This document shows positions 45,284-56,946 of a stretch of 64,000 nt of DNA, piece after piece. The first letter of the stretch is position 1. Each line of letters begins with the position of its first letter. Where the stretch lies: assembly GCF_030272615.1 (NCBI RefSeq), contig NC_081412.1:687078583-687142582 (forward strand), written 5' to 3'. Both the position numbers and the translations under genes were made by a program. Origin of the DNA: Cryptomeria japonica. Its lineage: Eukaryota; Streptophyta; Pinopsida; Cupressales; Cupressaceae. The notes beneath the pieces are model-generated. The model worked only from the letters and a program-made list of their open reading frames with translations. It did not search any database and was not told the DNA's origin.

Positions 45284-47029
45284 CAAAAGTTTCAAAAAAA
45301 TATTTGGCAAAAGTTTTAGGGGGGTTTCCCACGGTACGCAGGGTACCGTGGGGCTCCCTGCCTTCACGCAAGCCCACGCAGCATGTTGCCGATCTCCTCC
45401 GACCCCATCGATCGCTGCCGGCCACTGAAGCACAACCCCGCCGGTGACCTCCGACCCCTGCCCCCGGCCTCCGGCCTCCGGCATCCTGCCGCTGCGGCCC
45501 CCGACAGCTCCGCCTTACCGCCCCCCACCGTCACAGCGCCTACCGCCGCAACTGCTACCCGTAGCACCCCTGCCCGCCGCCCGCGCTTGCTGACCCTGCT
45601 CTGTCACTGCCTCCCTATTGGAGCTCCCCGTCGGTGCCGCCGGCCCCCGCTACCACCAGTCGGAATCTGCTCCGCTCCGCAGCGCCGCCATCATCGGCTC
45701 ATTTGCGCTGCCCATCTGCAGGCCCTCCTGCCACTAGAGCTCCGCCTAGCCCAGCCTGGCCACCAGAGCACCAGGCTGCCACCAGAGCGTTGCTCCCTGG
45801 CCACCTCCACCCGCCAGAGCCACGAGACTCCCTTTTTTGCCTCTTTCAGGGGGGGTTTGATTTTTTGGCCTTCTCTTGGGCATACGGAGTCATTTTTTCG
45901 AAAACGAATAGGCGTCAGAAAGCTGGTTCTGAGCTAGACCTCGTCATGTTGGTTATTTTTTCCAATTTTGTTGTTTGACTATGTTTTTTTCCAGTCAAAG
46001 CGAGGTCTTGTTTTTGCACTCCGGGAGCCATAGAATGAGCATCCGACCTCCGTTTTTTGAAAAAAAAATATTTTCGAAAAGCGTGTGATGTGTACTTTCT
46101 AGCCATCTATGTTTTATTTCCAGATTTTGCTCCATGCATATTTTATTCAATTTTTTTCTTTTCAACACTCTGGTGGATATCGTGGTTGTTTCAGGTCCTG
46201 GGATCTCTTCTCTGAGTAGGATGTCTCTATTTTGGTTCACATTTCTATTTCCAGTCTTCTTATCATTGTAGCTTGTATTTATGCAAACGCACTGAGATAA
46301 AGTGCCATCATGCATTATTTACTTGGGATCTTGCACCTCTTGTGCCTTGTTGTACATGCACTATTGATAAAGTACCATGAGGGGGTTGATGTTTGCCTGT
46401 TGTTTGCCATCTTCCTTTGTCTAGTGAGTGTTCCTTCCACGACATTCACCTCATGATGTGTGTCAAGTGAGTGTTCCTTCCACGACACCATGTACTTTTC
46501 TCAGCACCTTTGATGTTTCTGGTTCTTCATCGTGCAGTTCTTGTTGGTCATTCTTTTCAGTGTACCTGTCCCTCTCCCTCTTCAACATTATGGGGAGGTT
46601 TGTCCTATTGGTTCTAATGCTTCCGTGGTTCGATTGATCGGCTCTTTAGGCTTTGGTGTTTTCATGCCATCTGTATCTTCGATTTCAGTTGTTTGCCTTG
46701 TTTTCCTTCTGATTCGAGTAGTGTCATTTGAGGGCACTCATACAGATTACAGTCTTCTCTACCTGGTCATGTTCTATTTCAGTGGAGGTTCTTCAGATCA
46801 GCAGTTATTCTTCGACAGTGTTTGTAGGTTCTTCATGCTTCAGTGGTGTTCTTTTCCATCTCTTTTTGGAGTAGAGTTTTGTTCCTATGTGGTTTTCTCT
46901 ATTTCTCCAGTTCATAGAGATTTCATTGTATTTGGGTACCTGATTAGGCCTTGTTGCCGGGACCCATCTTAATTGCTTTTAGTAGCTATTCTAGGTTTTA
47001 GCTTCTCCCTAAGTCTAGCTTAAGGGGGG
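45284..47029 (+). other. Element G interior: GC-rich segment then T-rich non-coding DNA
   Basis: 45310-45830 is about as GC-rich as any part of the window, in sharp contrast to the AT-rich surroundings. It opens frames on both strands with Pro/Ala/Arg-rich low-complexity products and no domain, so I do not call a gene. 45840-47029 is T-rich without a recognisable protein. A short direct repeat, AGTGAGTGTTCCTTCCACGAC, occurs at about 46422 and 46468. The purine run before 47030 is the PPT. Confidence 0.5.
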
Positions 47030-47407
47030 TGTTAGAGTATTTGGGTATTTACTTGATTAATTAAACAATATTTGTTTAATTATTTAAGTTCCCTTTATCT
47101 CTTTTACACTTAAGCTAACTTTAGGTGCATAATAATTAATTCTTTTATTAATTATTATGTGCAAACCTAGGTTTTCCCTTTTTAGGGTTTCTTGACCTAT
47201 TAAAAGTTAAGTTCTTTCTTTTCATTGTAAGAAGGATTATTATTGACAATACATTTTGGAGATTATTGAGCTCTCTCTTTTGGAGCATATTTTTCCTGTG
47301 TTTTTGTTCCTTCTGTGATTTGCTTCCTTGCGTCTCCTTGTAACAGGTTTTTCAGCTTGCAGAGATCATTTGGGCTCCTGTGGTGTTGTATTTTCTCAAC
47401 TCCAACA
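47030..47407 (+). repeat. 3' LTR of element G
   Basis: 378 bp, TG...CA, directly after AGCTTAAGGGGGG and directly before the GTATG TSD. Confidence 0.85.
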
Positions 47408-48784
47408 GTATGGATGGTATTTATGTTTAATTTTTGTAAATAATGTAAAGATATGAAAAGTTTTGCATAATCCTTCTCTCAAGATTAGTGTACATATTTG
47501 TTTTGCTTTCTTAGCTTCCTTACAAATTTGACCTCGTTTGATTTTATAATTTTCAAATTTTCTTATGATTTTTTTCGTGTGAGTAACAACTTGTTGGAAG
47601 CTAATATTAGAAGGATTAGTAACAAGAGTTGAGTGATTTCTTTCAAGTTGGTTCATTTTAGATATCTTTCAAGACTTTTGTAATGAGCAATAACTTTTTA
47701 ATCATAGTCATGTAGGAATAAAGTGCAAGGATTGATGGTTCTTTCCCACTAAGAGATCTAACAGTTAAGTGTTGGGGTTTAGGATCAACTTTCCAAATTG
47801 CATGGAGACTATCAATACAATCACACTACTTAAGGTGGGATATATTAAGCTTGAAAGGAAGATTTGAGGGAAGAGAGGGAGAGTTAGATAAAGAAAGTGA
47901 TGCAAGAATTGAGATATTACTTGAGATGGTGGCTAAAATGTCCACTCTAAAATGTGCTCTTATTTAAGTTGTCAATATTTTTTTAATCAAATTTTAAAAT
48001 AATAAATAGAATTTTAATTGGATTCTTGGTTGATGTGGCTATATGAAACTATCATATTTAACATTAGCTTCACCCAATGAGTAAAAACTAGAATTTTTGA
48101 TTGAATGTCAAGTAGCTAATTAAGGTTATTGGGTATAATATTTTAAAATTATTTTGTAGTTAATAAATAAAAAGTTTATTTTTTTCTAATATAAGTTTTA
48201 AGGTAAATTATTTATTTTATTTTATTTCAATGTATAAATTTTATTTATATATCAAAATATATTTTTTGATTCATTTGAATGTCTAAATTTTATTTAATAG
48301 TGTAACAATAATGACGTTTTATTTGTAAGTGGATCATTAAAGATATTGGGACTCACACTTAGACATGATGATTTATAGGACCACCAATTACCAATTTTCA
48401 CTTATTATAAGAGTTTTCAATGATGATTAAAACTAATAATTTAACTAGTTTTCAAATTAATAACAACCAAGAATTTATTGAATTGTAAATTAGAATAAAA
48501 TCATATTCAAATTAATATGTTCATTCTTTGATCATATTGAAATTTTCAGTTATCAAAAGTGGAATATGATCCTTAATCATAATAATTAGCAAGCACTTTC
48601 ATATCTCATTAACCTTACCACATGATCTTAGGAGTGATGCCAATACTTATTTAGGAATTAGATTCAAAATGAATGTTTTTGTATTAAAATAATCTTGAGT
48701 ATTCATTACATTGTTTAAGATTTTACATAATTAATTTTTAATATTAAAGAAAGTTGGAATAATATCACAAATACAAAATTCATA
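47408..48784. other. AT-rich spacer without recognisable gene
   Basis: The first 250 bp contain an open frame on the - strand (MNQLERNHSTL to KHKYHPYCWS) that is basic and has no domain. The rest is AT-rich intergenic DNA with many stops. Confidence 0.4.
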
Positions 48785-49200
48785 TTTAATATGTAAATTT
48801 TGTATTTCACTTCTTTGTATTGTGAGTTGTTGGTCCAGCTACCTCTTTGTATTATGAGTTGTTAGTCGAGCTGTATCTATATATTTTTGGGTTGTTAGTC
48901 CAGTTGTATCTATATATTTTTGCTTCTTTGTATTATGAGTTGTTAGTAGAGCTGTATCTATATATATTTTTGCTCTTAGTCCAGTTGTATCTATATATTT
49001 TTGCTTCTTTGTATTGTGAGTTGTTACTCGAGCCTCTTTGTATTGTGAGTTGTTGGTCCAATGTATTTATATATTTTTGGGCTATTGGTCCAACTGTATC
49101 TATATATTTTTGCCTCTTTCTATTGTGAATTGTTAGTCGTTCTGGTCCAACTGTATCTATATATTTTTGCCTCTTGTATTGTGAGTTGTTGATCCTGCTT
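48785..49200. repeat. Minisatellite of two alternating unit lengths
   Basis: About ten tandem copies built on CTCTTTGTATTGTGAGTTG and GTCCAACTGTATCTATATA-TTTTTG. Long units (about 48 bp) carry both halves. Short units (about 32 bp) lack the CTTTGTATTGTGAG half. Copies differ at several positions, so the array is not fresh. The apparent protein frame (YLYIF repeats) is a by-product. Confidence 0.9.
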
Positions 49201-50050
49201 ATTCTTTCTTTTTTGAGAGTCATATATTTGAATTGTTATTTAATTTCTTTGTAATCCTTTTTTGCTTTGATCAATACAAAAAAATAAAAAAAACTCATCC
49301 TATTAAATTTTATTTATTTCTTTTATATAAATAAAGATATGAATTACTTAATGAATTAGTTTAATTGTCTTTAGATGAAATTATTAATACAAATATTTGT
49401 CATTATTTTATCCATTTATTTTGTTGACAATACCACTATATTATTAATATTCATTATTTTATCTTTTCAATATAACAAATTTGAATTTATATACATGAAT
49501 ATTCTAACCAAATTCTTCTTCAAACCATAATTTTTTTTTCTAAAATATTAATTAATTAATTTATTTAATTTACAATTATTAACTCAAAATTTATATAAAT
49601 GAAAATTCTAACAAAATTCTTCTTCAAACTAATAACATTTTTTAATACATCAATTTATTTATTTACTTTACACAATTTTTAATTGAAATTTTTTAATTAT
49701 TATCCCATTTTATCTAGTACACATATTTTCTATTCACAATTATTTCAACTTTAATTTTTTTATTTATAAAAATATTAAAACATAGACAATTTCAATTTAT
49801 TTATTTAATTTATACCATTTTTAATTTAAAATATTTAATTATAAACTCATTTTATCTAGTATACATATTTTCTATTCACAATTATTTCTAACTTCTTTTT
49901 TTTTAATTTTAAAAAATATAAAAAACATAGAAAATTTCAATCTTTATACTCCCAAACATGAATAATTAGTGGATCTCATCCCTGCAATCTTTATCTCAAA
50001 AGCTTGAAGTCCCCAAACATATTTATTTAATAATTAAATTACATTATACT
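49201..50050. repeat. AT-rich spacer with diverged local duplications
   Basis: The phrase TCTAGTACACATATTTTCTA near 49713 recurs, slightly changed, at 49855 with its flanks, a unit of about 142 bp. CTAACCAAATTCTTCTTCAAAC near 49504 recurs near 49605. Otherwise (AT)-rich with homopolymers; no gene. Confidence 0.6.
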
Positions 50051-50700
50051 AGAAATACCCATCATAACCTTAGTTCCGTTACAAATATAAATGACTTTTA
50101 TTCCGCTTTGGAAACTTCTGCGGGAAATTTTTGTGGGACCCGCACCTGAAATTTCAAACTTTTTTAATCAGACTGCCTGAAGGTATCCGAGAACTTAACA
50201 CTCTGCCAGCTCATCCACTAACAACCGCCATAGGAAAAACCGGCGGGTCCCACTGATATTGCCGGCCGCCGGCTGCCGGCAAATCATCGCCGGCGGCACC
50301 AATCAATAAACGCAAAACAGGCCCCCAAAAAAGCCGTTGAACGGCATGTGGGGTATACGAGGTTGTGTGCTGAGCTGGGAGAAGCGGGAGATCCGACGGC
50401 CAGGATTGTCTTGTCAAAGGGGTCAGCCAACGGTCGAGATCCTCGCTGGCAATGAGCTGTTTTTCCACAAATACGTGGTATTCTAAAAGCGGTTTTAATG
50501 TCGTTTAGCTCAAGGGTTAAAGCCTTAAGAGAGGCAAAGTATTTAGCAGTACACAGCTCCATTTTGTTTTCTAAAGCTCCGGAAGACACAGATTTTTTTG
50601 CGTCAAACGACGGGAAATACACAGCGAGGAGCACGAGTTTTGGACGTGTTGGTAAAAAGATTTCTGCTTTCTAGCTAAAACTTTTGATTCATCTACTATT
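50051..50700 (+). promoter_or_regulatory. GC-richer upstream region of the patellin gene
   Basis: A local island of GC-rich sequence (GCCGGCCGCCGGCTGCCGGC around 50260-50279) with a CCAAT-type ACCAATCAATAAA at 50298-50310 stands out from the AT-rich surroundings. It lies 2.1-2.7 kb before the patellin start codon. By position it is the likely promoter and first, untranslated exon area, but no transcription start can be fixed from sequence alone. Confidence 0.35.
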
Positions 50701-51440
50701 TTTTCCTGTCTTGTACTTCTGGATATGTTAGGAAAAATGGAGGATTTCTTTCTAAACGTGTTAGATATTTTTGCAAAAAGATCAGTTCGATAGAGGAAGT
50801 TGGACGCGATAGTGTCTTTTTCTGTTTCGGAATAGAAATCGGAATTTGTTAGTATGTTTTTCCGTTTTGCTCTCAGTCCTGGACGTGTTAATATTTTTCG
50901 CCTTTTTGTAAAACTTTTTATCTGTTTTGTGTCGAAGATTTGGAATTGTCAGTAGAATTTTACCGTTTTGTAACGGAGTTTTGTACTTGTCAGTGAATTT
51001 TGCCGTTTTGTAGCCGAGATTTGGAATGTCAGTAAACTTTACTTGTTTTTTAGCTCAAATTTGGCCGTGTTTGTGTGTGTGTCCAAGAAACGGACTTACG
51101 GACTTCTTCGTGACATTTCTGGTGTGATAACGGGTAATCAGACTTGTGAGTGATTTTTGGCTTCGTACCAGAAAGTTGGACTGCCTAGCAAATTTATCTG
51201 TTACATGGTTGCTATTAAAAAAATTGTTCGTGTCGCAGAAATTTGGACTGCATGTTAATTTTTTCCGTTTCTCATCGAATATCGGGATTGGCTACTAAAC
51301 TTTTCTGTTTCGTACTAGAAATTACACTTGTTAGTAAATTTAACCCTTCTTAGACCGATATATGGACTTGCCCGTTAACTTTTCCGTAGTATAGCCAGAA
51401 ATTAGACTCTTTAAGCAAATTTTTTCACGACCTGTTGGCG
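50701..51440 (+). repeat. Degenerate tandem array upstream of patellin
   Basis: About a dozen diverged units of roughly 50-60 bp. Each contains a version of TTGTCAGTAAATTTTTCCGTT, then TTGTA-CGAAATTTGGAC. Examples: GTCAGTAGAATTTTACCGTT (50948), GTCAGTGAATTTTGCCGTT (50989), GTTAGTAAATTTAACCCTT (51330). It could be an expanded element of the promoter or of a long 5' leader intron. Confidence 0.55.
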
Positions 51441-52813
51441 GATATACTCACGGTTGTTGTGATTCTGGACTTTTTGAGCTTAAATTTAGACGAATCTTAT
51501 TGTTCACTGAAGATATACTTGTTTTTTTGACAGTTAATTGCAATTGCAGGGCAAAAGAAGGTAGGAGCTTGCAGAAGAGGATAAAGTAACTCAAATTTCT
51601 TGTGAACGCTCGCGGAGACTGCGATTTGTTCGTTAAGAGACGGTAAATACTTCTAAACAGGGTCCTTAATTTTGAACAAGCCGGCAATTTGGACGATTTT
51701 TCTCGTTTTTACTGTATTCGTTTTTCTGTGCTTTCAGAGCAAAATTTATAACTATTCATTTTGTTTGTAAATCGCAGTGCTAAAATAAAGCTTGTAGTGT
51801 TAGGGTTCGTTGTTTAAGCTTAAGGTATTATCCGATCTTTTGTCTCTATGAAGCTTGAAGATTTATTGATTTATCAATTTAGATTTGTGCTGTTTTGGAG
51901 GCTGGAATTCGCCACTGCCTTTTATTTAGTTGTTTCATCAGGCTGATGCTGATTTCTTTCCTCAATGTTTACTGATTTTCTGTTGGCTGAAGCGTCGAGT
52001 TATGTTGTTTCGGAACAAAATTCCAAAGCTCTTTGAATATCGAATTAGTTGCCCCAGAATTTGATACCCTCTTTAATCCTTGTTTTCTTCCCTGGAATGA
52101 ATTTGTCCCCTTTGACTGATAAATATAGCCGTTCAAATTAATATGTCTTCAAATATATGAACTCTATGGCAATCAACTTAGGATCGGATGATAACCCAAT
52201 AAATTGACAAATTCCCTGATAATTTTTGGCATAGACAGCAGTCTACTGCAGGCATCGGGATAACTTGACTTCGGAATACTCCTGTTCGAAGTTTTTGTTT
52301 AGTGTTGGAGCAACTTTTCGTACAGTCTTGTTGATTTGAATGAATATTGAATCGGATACATAAAATTTGATTACTCTTCTAATAAATTAGTTCTTTGATC
52401 GGGTTTAAAATATTCAGATTAACATGTCCTCAAATTTACCTATTCTTATGTGGGCATTTGGCTAATCAATTTTCGGATCAGGTGATAACCTTAAAAATTG
52501 GGCATGTCTTAGATTTTGTTTTCGCAGATAGCTTCCTAGACTATTTTTTGCAGATAACTTCCTGATCACCTAATACCCTGGACAGTTTTCAATCATTTCA
52601 AAATTCCTGTCTTGCCTAATAGTTTCAGCGGGTTATCCAAACTGTGGGCATTTATGAACAATGTTTTGCTAAACCCTTAAATTTTAACAGCAATCTGTCC
52701 GATCAGCGAGTCATAGCCTTAAAATTTCACTGATTCACGGTGATTTGTGAGCTTATTTAGTTAACCGGCGAATCATTTATTCTTGTTTTGCCTGAACTTT
52801 GAGCAGGTAATTG
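51441..52813 (+). other. Probable patellin 5' untranslated region/leader intron
   Basis: No protein-coding content. A plausible 3' splice site, TTGAGCAG (52799-52806), lies 7 bp before the start codon. A candidate donor, AGAGACGGTAAATAC, lies near 51640. A leader intron would explain the long T-rich stretch, but both sites are guesses from sequence. Confidence 0.35.
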
Positions 52814-55762
52814 ATGGCCGCCAGCACAGAAGAATCACCTGCACCTGCTGCTGCTACAAACACTACCATGTCAACTGAAGTAACTGAAACTGTGAAGGAA
52901 GTAATTACTGCTCCTGCACCTGCACCGGTAGCTGAGCCCGAGACTGTAAAAAGCAAAGAAGAAGAGACCAAGGTAGACAGTGGACCTGTTGCCGAAAGCA
53001 GTCCAAGCATGGAACCCCAGGGTGCCTCCTTCAAAGAGGACAGCTACTTTATATCGGAACTGAAAGAATCTGAGAAGAAAGCCTTGCAGGAGCTTAAGCT
53101 CCGAGTTGAAGAAGCCTTGAAAAACAATGAATTCACTGAACCTCCTCCCAAAGAACCTGAAACCAAAGAGGCGGAAGCTGCCGAGGCCAAAGAAGGAACT
53201 AAAGAGGAATCTAAAGAAGAAGGGGGCAAAGAAACAGAAACAAAGGGTGAAGAGGATAGCAAAACCCCTGAAACCAAAGTAGAGGAGGTCAAGGGAACAG
53301 TGGAAGAAGAAAAAATTGTAGAAACTATCACTGAAATAGATTGTAAGGTCGGTGAAGAAGACGTTAAAAAGGAAGAGACTGTAGTTACAGTCACTGAAAA
53401 GATCGAAGTACCGGCTCAGGGTGATGTGCCAAAGCATGAAGAAACAGTAGTTGTTGATTCAGTTCCATTGGCGGAAACAACTGCAGTTGAGGCTGCAGAA
53501 ACCCCTGTTGAGGTTACTGTTACTAAAGAAACTGTGGAGGTTGAACTTCAACCAGTGGAGGACATTCACCTATGGGGGGTCCCTCTTCTCCATACCCATG
53601 GTGATGAAAGAACCGATGTGATCCTTCTGAAGTTTCTCCGAGCCAGAGATTTCAAGGTTTCAGAAGCCTTCACCATGCTCAAGAACACAATCCTTTGGAG
53701 GAAACGCTTCGGTGCTGATAGTATTTTGGAAGAGGATTTTGGTACTGAATACGATGGTGTGGCTTACATGCATGGGTGTGATAAGGAAGGGCATCCAGTG
53801 TGCTATAATGTTTATGGGGTTTTCCAGGACAAGGAGACTTACCAGAAGTCATTCGGTGATGCTGAGAAATGTGACCGGTTTCTGCGGTGGAGAATCCAGT
53901 TATTGGAGAAGGGAATCCAGCAGCTGAGCTTCAAGCCTGGAGGTGTAAATGCGATGGTTCAGATTACCGACCTTAAGAATTCACCTGGACCTGCCAAGAA
54001 AAATTTGCGACAAGCTACCCAGAAGGCTTTGGACATCTTTCAAGACAATTATCCAGAGTTAGTTGCTAGGAAGGTAAGATTTATTTGTTAACTGAACTTT
54101 CTGGATTTACTCTGTTAAGTATTTTGTTCTGACTTTTAGGATGAGCTCCTCAACCCATTGTCAGAGAGAAATGTTTCATTTGATAAGTCCGTTTATATTC
54201 GATGCTCTTTTATGTAGTAAAGTTGGATGTCGTCTTCTTCCTGTTTCCTCACCGAACAATTCTTGTCCATTGTCTTTCTATTTTTAGAAACTGTTTAAAC
54301 ACAATTCTTAGCATTTTAGAGTTTTGCGCTCTGGAAACCATCTATAATTTACAATTGATGCATTTTACATTTTCTGCCAAATTCATCTTTCAGAAATGGT
54401 TTCCCCCTTCAAATTGCCATCTTTCTTGCTGCACCTGAAATTTTTAGTATTTTTATTGAATTATTCATTAGGAATATATTGTTTTAAATACTTGACGTCC
54501 TCTAAAAACACCGGGCATAAAATTATACCTCTCACTGAGCATACCAACCATATTGTTTTTGCTGGATATATCACAATGTTAGGGACTGCATTCACCAGTA
54601 ACTAACGTGCTTGTTCATTTATCTTCAGCCTTTTTTTCGTTTTTTCGTTAACAATATAGCTGTTGCACTTTTTAGTATGTATTTGCAGTCTGTGTTATGC
54701 TTCTGTTTCTTGTTTTGCAAATATTGTATTTGCTGTATGCATCATTTTATCGCAATGAATTTATTTTACATATTTTGTATTGTTTTATGCGCAGATCTTT
54801 GTGAATGTACCTTGGTGGTATGCAGTGTTGTCTGCAATGATATCTCCATTTCTGACGCAACGAACTAAGAGCAAGTTTGTTGTTGCTCGCCCTGCTAGAG
54901 TGACAGAGACTTTATTCAAGTAATGAATTAAACCTGTTCTCGCATAACTCTGTTTTGTTCAACATGAACAAGTTTGAAGCTCTTGGCATGCTTTCATACT
55001 TAACCATAACCCACATGCTATTTTCTATGTAGGTATATTTCACCTGAGTATGTTCCAGTGCAGTATGGAGGTCTAAGCAGGGAAAATGATGCCGAATTCT
55101 CAGCAGCAGATGGTGGAGTTTTCGAGCTGTTCATCAAACCAGCTGCCAAGCAGATTATTGAGATTCCCGTAACAGAGGTAGAATTAAGTTATTATATTAT
55201 CAATGGATGAATAAAAGCAATTGAACTAATTAATGAATTAAGCTGGTTATGGGTTCCTCAAACATAAGATATATAATTGAATCAGTCAAATTCTGAAGTG
55301 TTGAATACCAGTTTGGACTAGTATAGATAAAAGCAAGGATCTCTTTATTATTTGTAGTATTATTATCATGCATAAGCTGTATCTTGCATCCTCTCATTTC
55401 TGGTACATGTATAAATTCAGTGATGATAGTTGGCACATAGTCAACAAATTTGAGCTTTTTTTTCAGTTTTTATATTCATTCATTCACTGAATCTGCAGGC
55501 TGGATCTTCACTGGTTTGGGATATAATAGTTGTGGGCTGGGAGGTGACCTATAGCGAAGAGTTTGTACCTAATGCAGAAGGTGGTTACACTGTTATCATA
55601 CAGAAAGCGAAGAAAATGGCCATTGATCAAGAACCAGTTCGGAATTCATTCAAAATCAGCGAGGCAGGAAAAGTAATCTTGACAATTAACAACACTTCGT
55701 CAAAGAAGAAGCGAATTGTTTACAGAACCAAAGTCAAGAATGATCTTCAACAAATAGCATGA
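52814..55762 (+). CDS. Patellin-family Sec14-GOLD protein
   Basis: Four coding exons: 52814-54073, 54795-54919, 55033-55177 and 55499-55762, all with GT-AG introns, give 597 residues. Residues 1-245 are acidic and Lys/Glu/Pro/Thr-rich (low complexity), as in patellins. At 248 comes DIHLWGVPLL with CRAL-TRIO-N text (TDVILLKFLRARDFKVSEAF). The Sec14 lipid-binding domain follows (GVAYMHGCDKEGHPVCYNVY, NAMVQITDLKN, IFQDNYPELVARK, IFVNVPWWYAVLSAMISPFL, YISPEYVPVQYGGL). The C-terminal GOLD domain ends KKKRIVYRTKVKNDLQQIA. Patellins bind phosphoinositides and act at membranes, for example at the cell plate in cytokinesis and in auxin-transporter positioning. ATG is chosen because an upstream TAA (52808) closes the frame. 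All domains are intact, so the gene looks functional. Which patellin paralogue cannot be told. Confidence 0.96.
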
Positions 55763-56536
55763 AAGGATTTGTGCTGCTTATTTCTTCTACCCTATGGAAA
55801 GAAATGGCCAGCTTGTGATAACAGATAACACATTACAGATTCATTCATGTGCATATACATCTTAGCCATTATTGCCATAAGAACATTTTGGAGTTTATTT
55901 TCAAGCTGTATTTGCTGCTGGCTTGTGAGTTTTTTTTGTTTTGTCGTAATACCGTGCCAAATTACAGGCATTTGAGACTGATTTGGCATAACGCTGTCTC
56001 TGTACACCTATAAAGATGCAAATCACAGCCATCTGGATAGACATCTTATCATCATCATCATCTTAGTCGTTACCATTATCAGTTTGATCGTGTAAATTGT
56101 CTGTATAGTGTCTTGGTTTTCCAATTTGTTACTAGCAATCTATCTATCCGTGAGATACGATAGAGATCTTTCTTGTCTAGTGTCAGGTCCTCATGTATTT
56201 CAATTATTTCCATTGATTATTTGATTGTGCTACATTATTCTATTGAAATGATTTTGTTCTTGAATCTACTGGCATGTGTGGCAATCTTTTGTTCAGGCTT
56301 CTGCGCAAAGAAAATCTGTGTGTAATGAGAGTGTGTATCTCAGATCTTATGTTATTGGGATTCTCCATCTTATCTCTAAATGCTGGAAGTGTTTGTCATT
56401 TTTAAAATTGCAAGCTGGTTTTCTTGTCAAATAAATTGCAATGTTTACACCACAGGAATTGCTCAAGGAATGCACCACACCATCAATATTAGAATGCCTT
56501 TAGGTTATAATTGAGAAGTTCTTATTCTTGTTCTTC
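55763..56536 (+). other. Patellin 3' untranslated region and flank
   Basis: Follows the TGA. Contains a (ATC)n-like run, ATCATCATCATCATCTTAG, at 56048. No downstream gene. The poly(A) site cannot be fixed. Confidence 0.4.
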
Positions 56537-56946
56537 ATTTAGATTCATGGGTTTTCCATTTTCCCGAATTTCAGTATTGTTTGCATGTAACATAACCTTC
56601 ATTAATACTTATAATGTTCTGTAAGTAACACCGGTAGTTGGGGGTAGAATATCCAACAACCAGCAGAAAATGCTGTCCAATATCAATGCACAGCTTTCTT
56701 CTGGCATCACTCGATGTTTCTGCATGTGATGTGGGATCACATTTAGGTTCATGGGTTTTCCATTTTCCCGAATTTCAGTATTGTTTGCATGTAACATAAC
56801 CTTCATTAATACTTATAATGTTGTCTGTAAGTAACACCGGTAGTTGGGGGTGGAATATCCAACAACCAGCAGAAAATGCTGTCCAATATCAATGCACAGC
56901 TTTCTTCTGGCATCACTCGATGTTTCTGCATGTGATGTGGGATCAC
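56537..56946. repeat. Tandem duplication, two units of about 204 bp
   Basis: Units 56537-56740 and 56741-56946 start ATTTAG(A/G)TTCATGGGTTTTCC and differ at only a handful of positions (for example an extra GT in AATGTTGTCTG and GGGGTAG versus GGGGTGG). A recent duplication in non-coding DNA. Confidence 0.92.

Larger units (their letters stand above)
45090..47407 (+). mobile_element. Element G: short LTR element with truncated 5' LTR
   Basis: Full 3' LTR at 47030-47407 (TGTTAGAGTATTTGGG to CTCCAACA), preceded by PPT AGCTTAAGGGGGG. A partial 5' LTR at 45090-45283 is nearly identical to the first 193 bp. TSD GTATG is perfect (45085-45089 and 47408-47412). The last about 185 bp of the 5' LTR and any PBS are missing; GC-rich DNA follows. 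The interior has no gag or pol, so this is a TRIM/LARD-like or internally deleted non-autonomous element. Confidence 0.8.

Noticed and set aside
45383-45937. 184-codon Pro/Ala/Arg-rich frame
   Set aside because: Open frames exist on both strands because the stretch is GC-rich. No domain, low complexity, and it lies inside element G.
48847-49128. Frame with YLYIF repeats that looks like a repetitive membrane protein
   Set aside because: It is a translation of the minisatellite; units vary in length and the frame is accidental.
48785-49200. CRISPR-like repeat array
   Set aside because: Repeats are directly adjacent with no unique spacers, and the genome is eukaryotic.
52871-53437. Long - strand frames opposite patellin exon 1
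   Set aside because: Antisense shadows caused by the Lys/Glu-rich coding composition; no domain or start context.
54074-54091. Continuation of the patellin frame past exon 1
   Set aside because: A GTAAG donor follows AAG at 54073, and the true continuation (IFVNVPWW) is at 54795.
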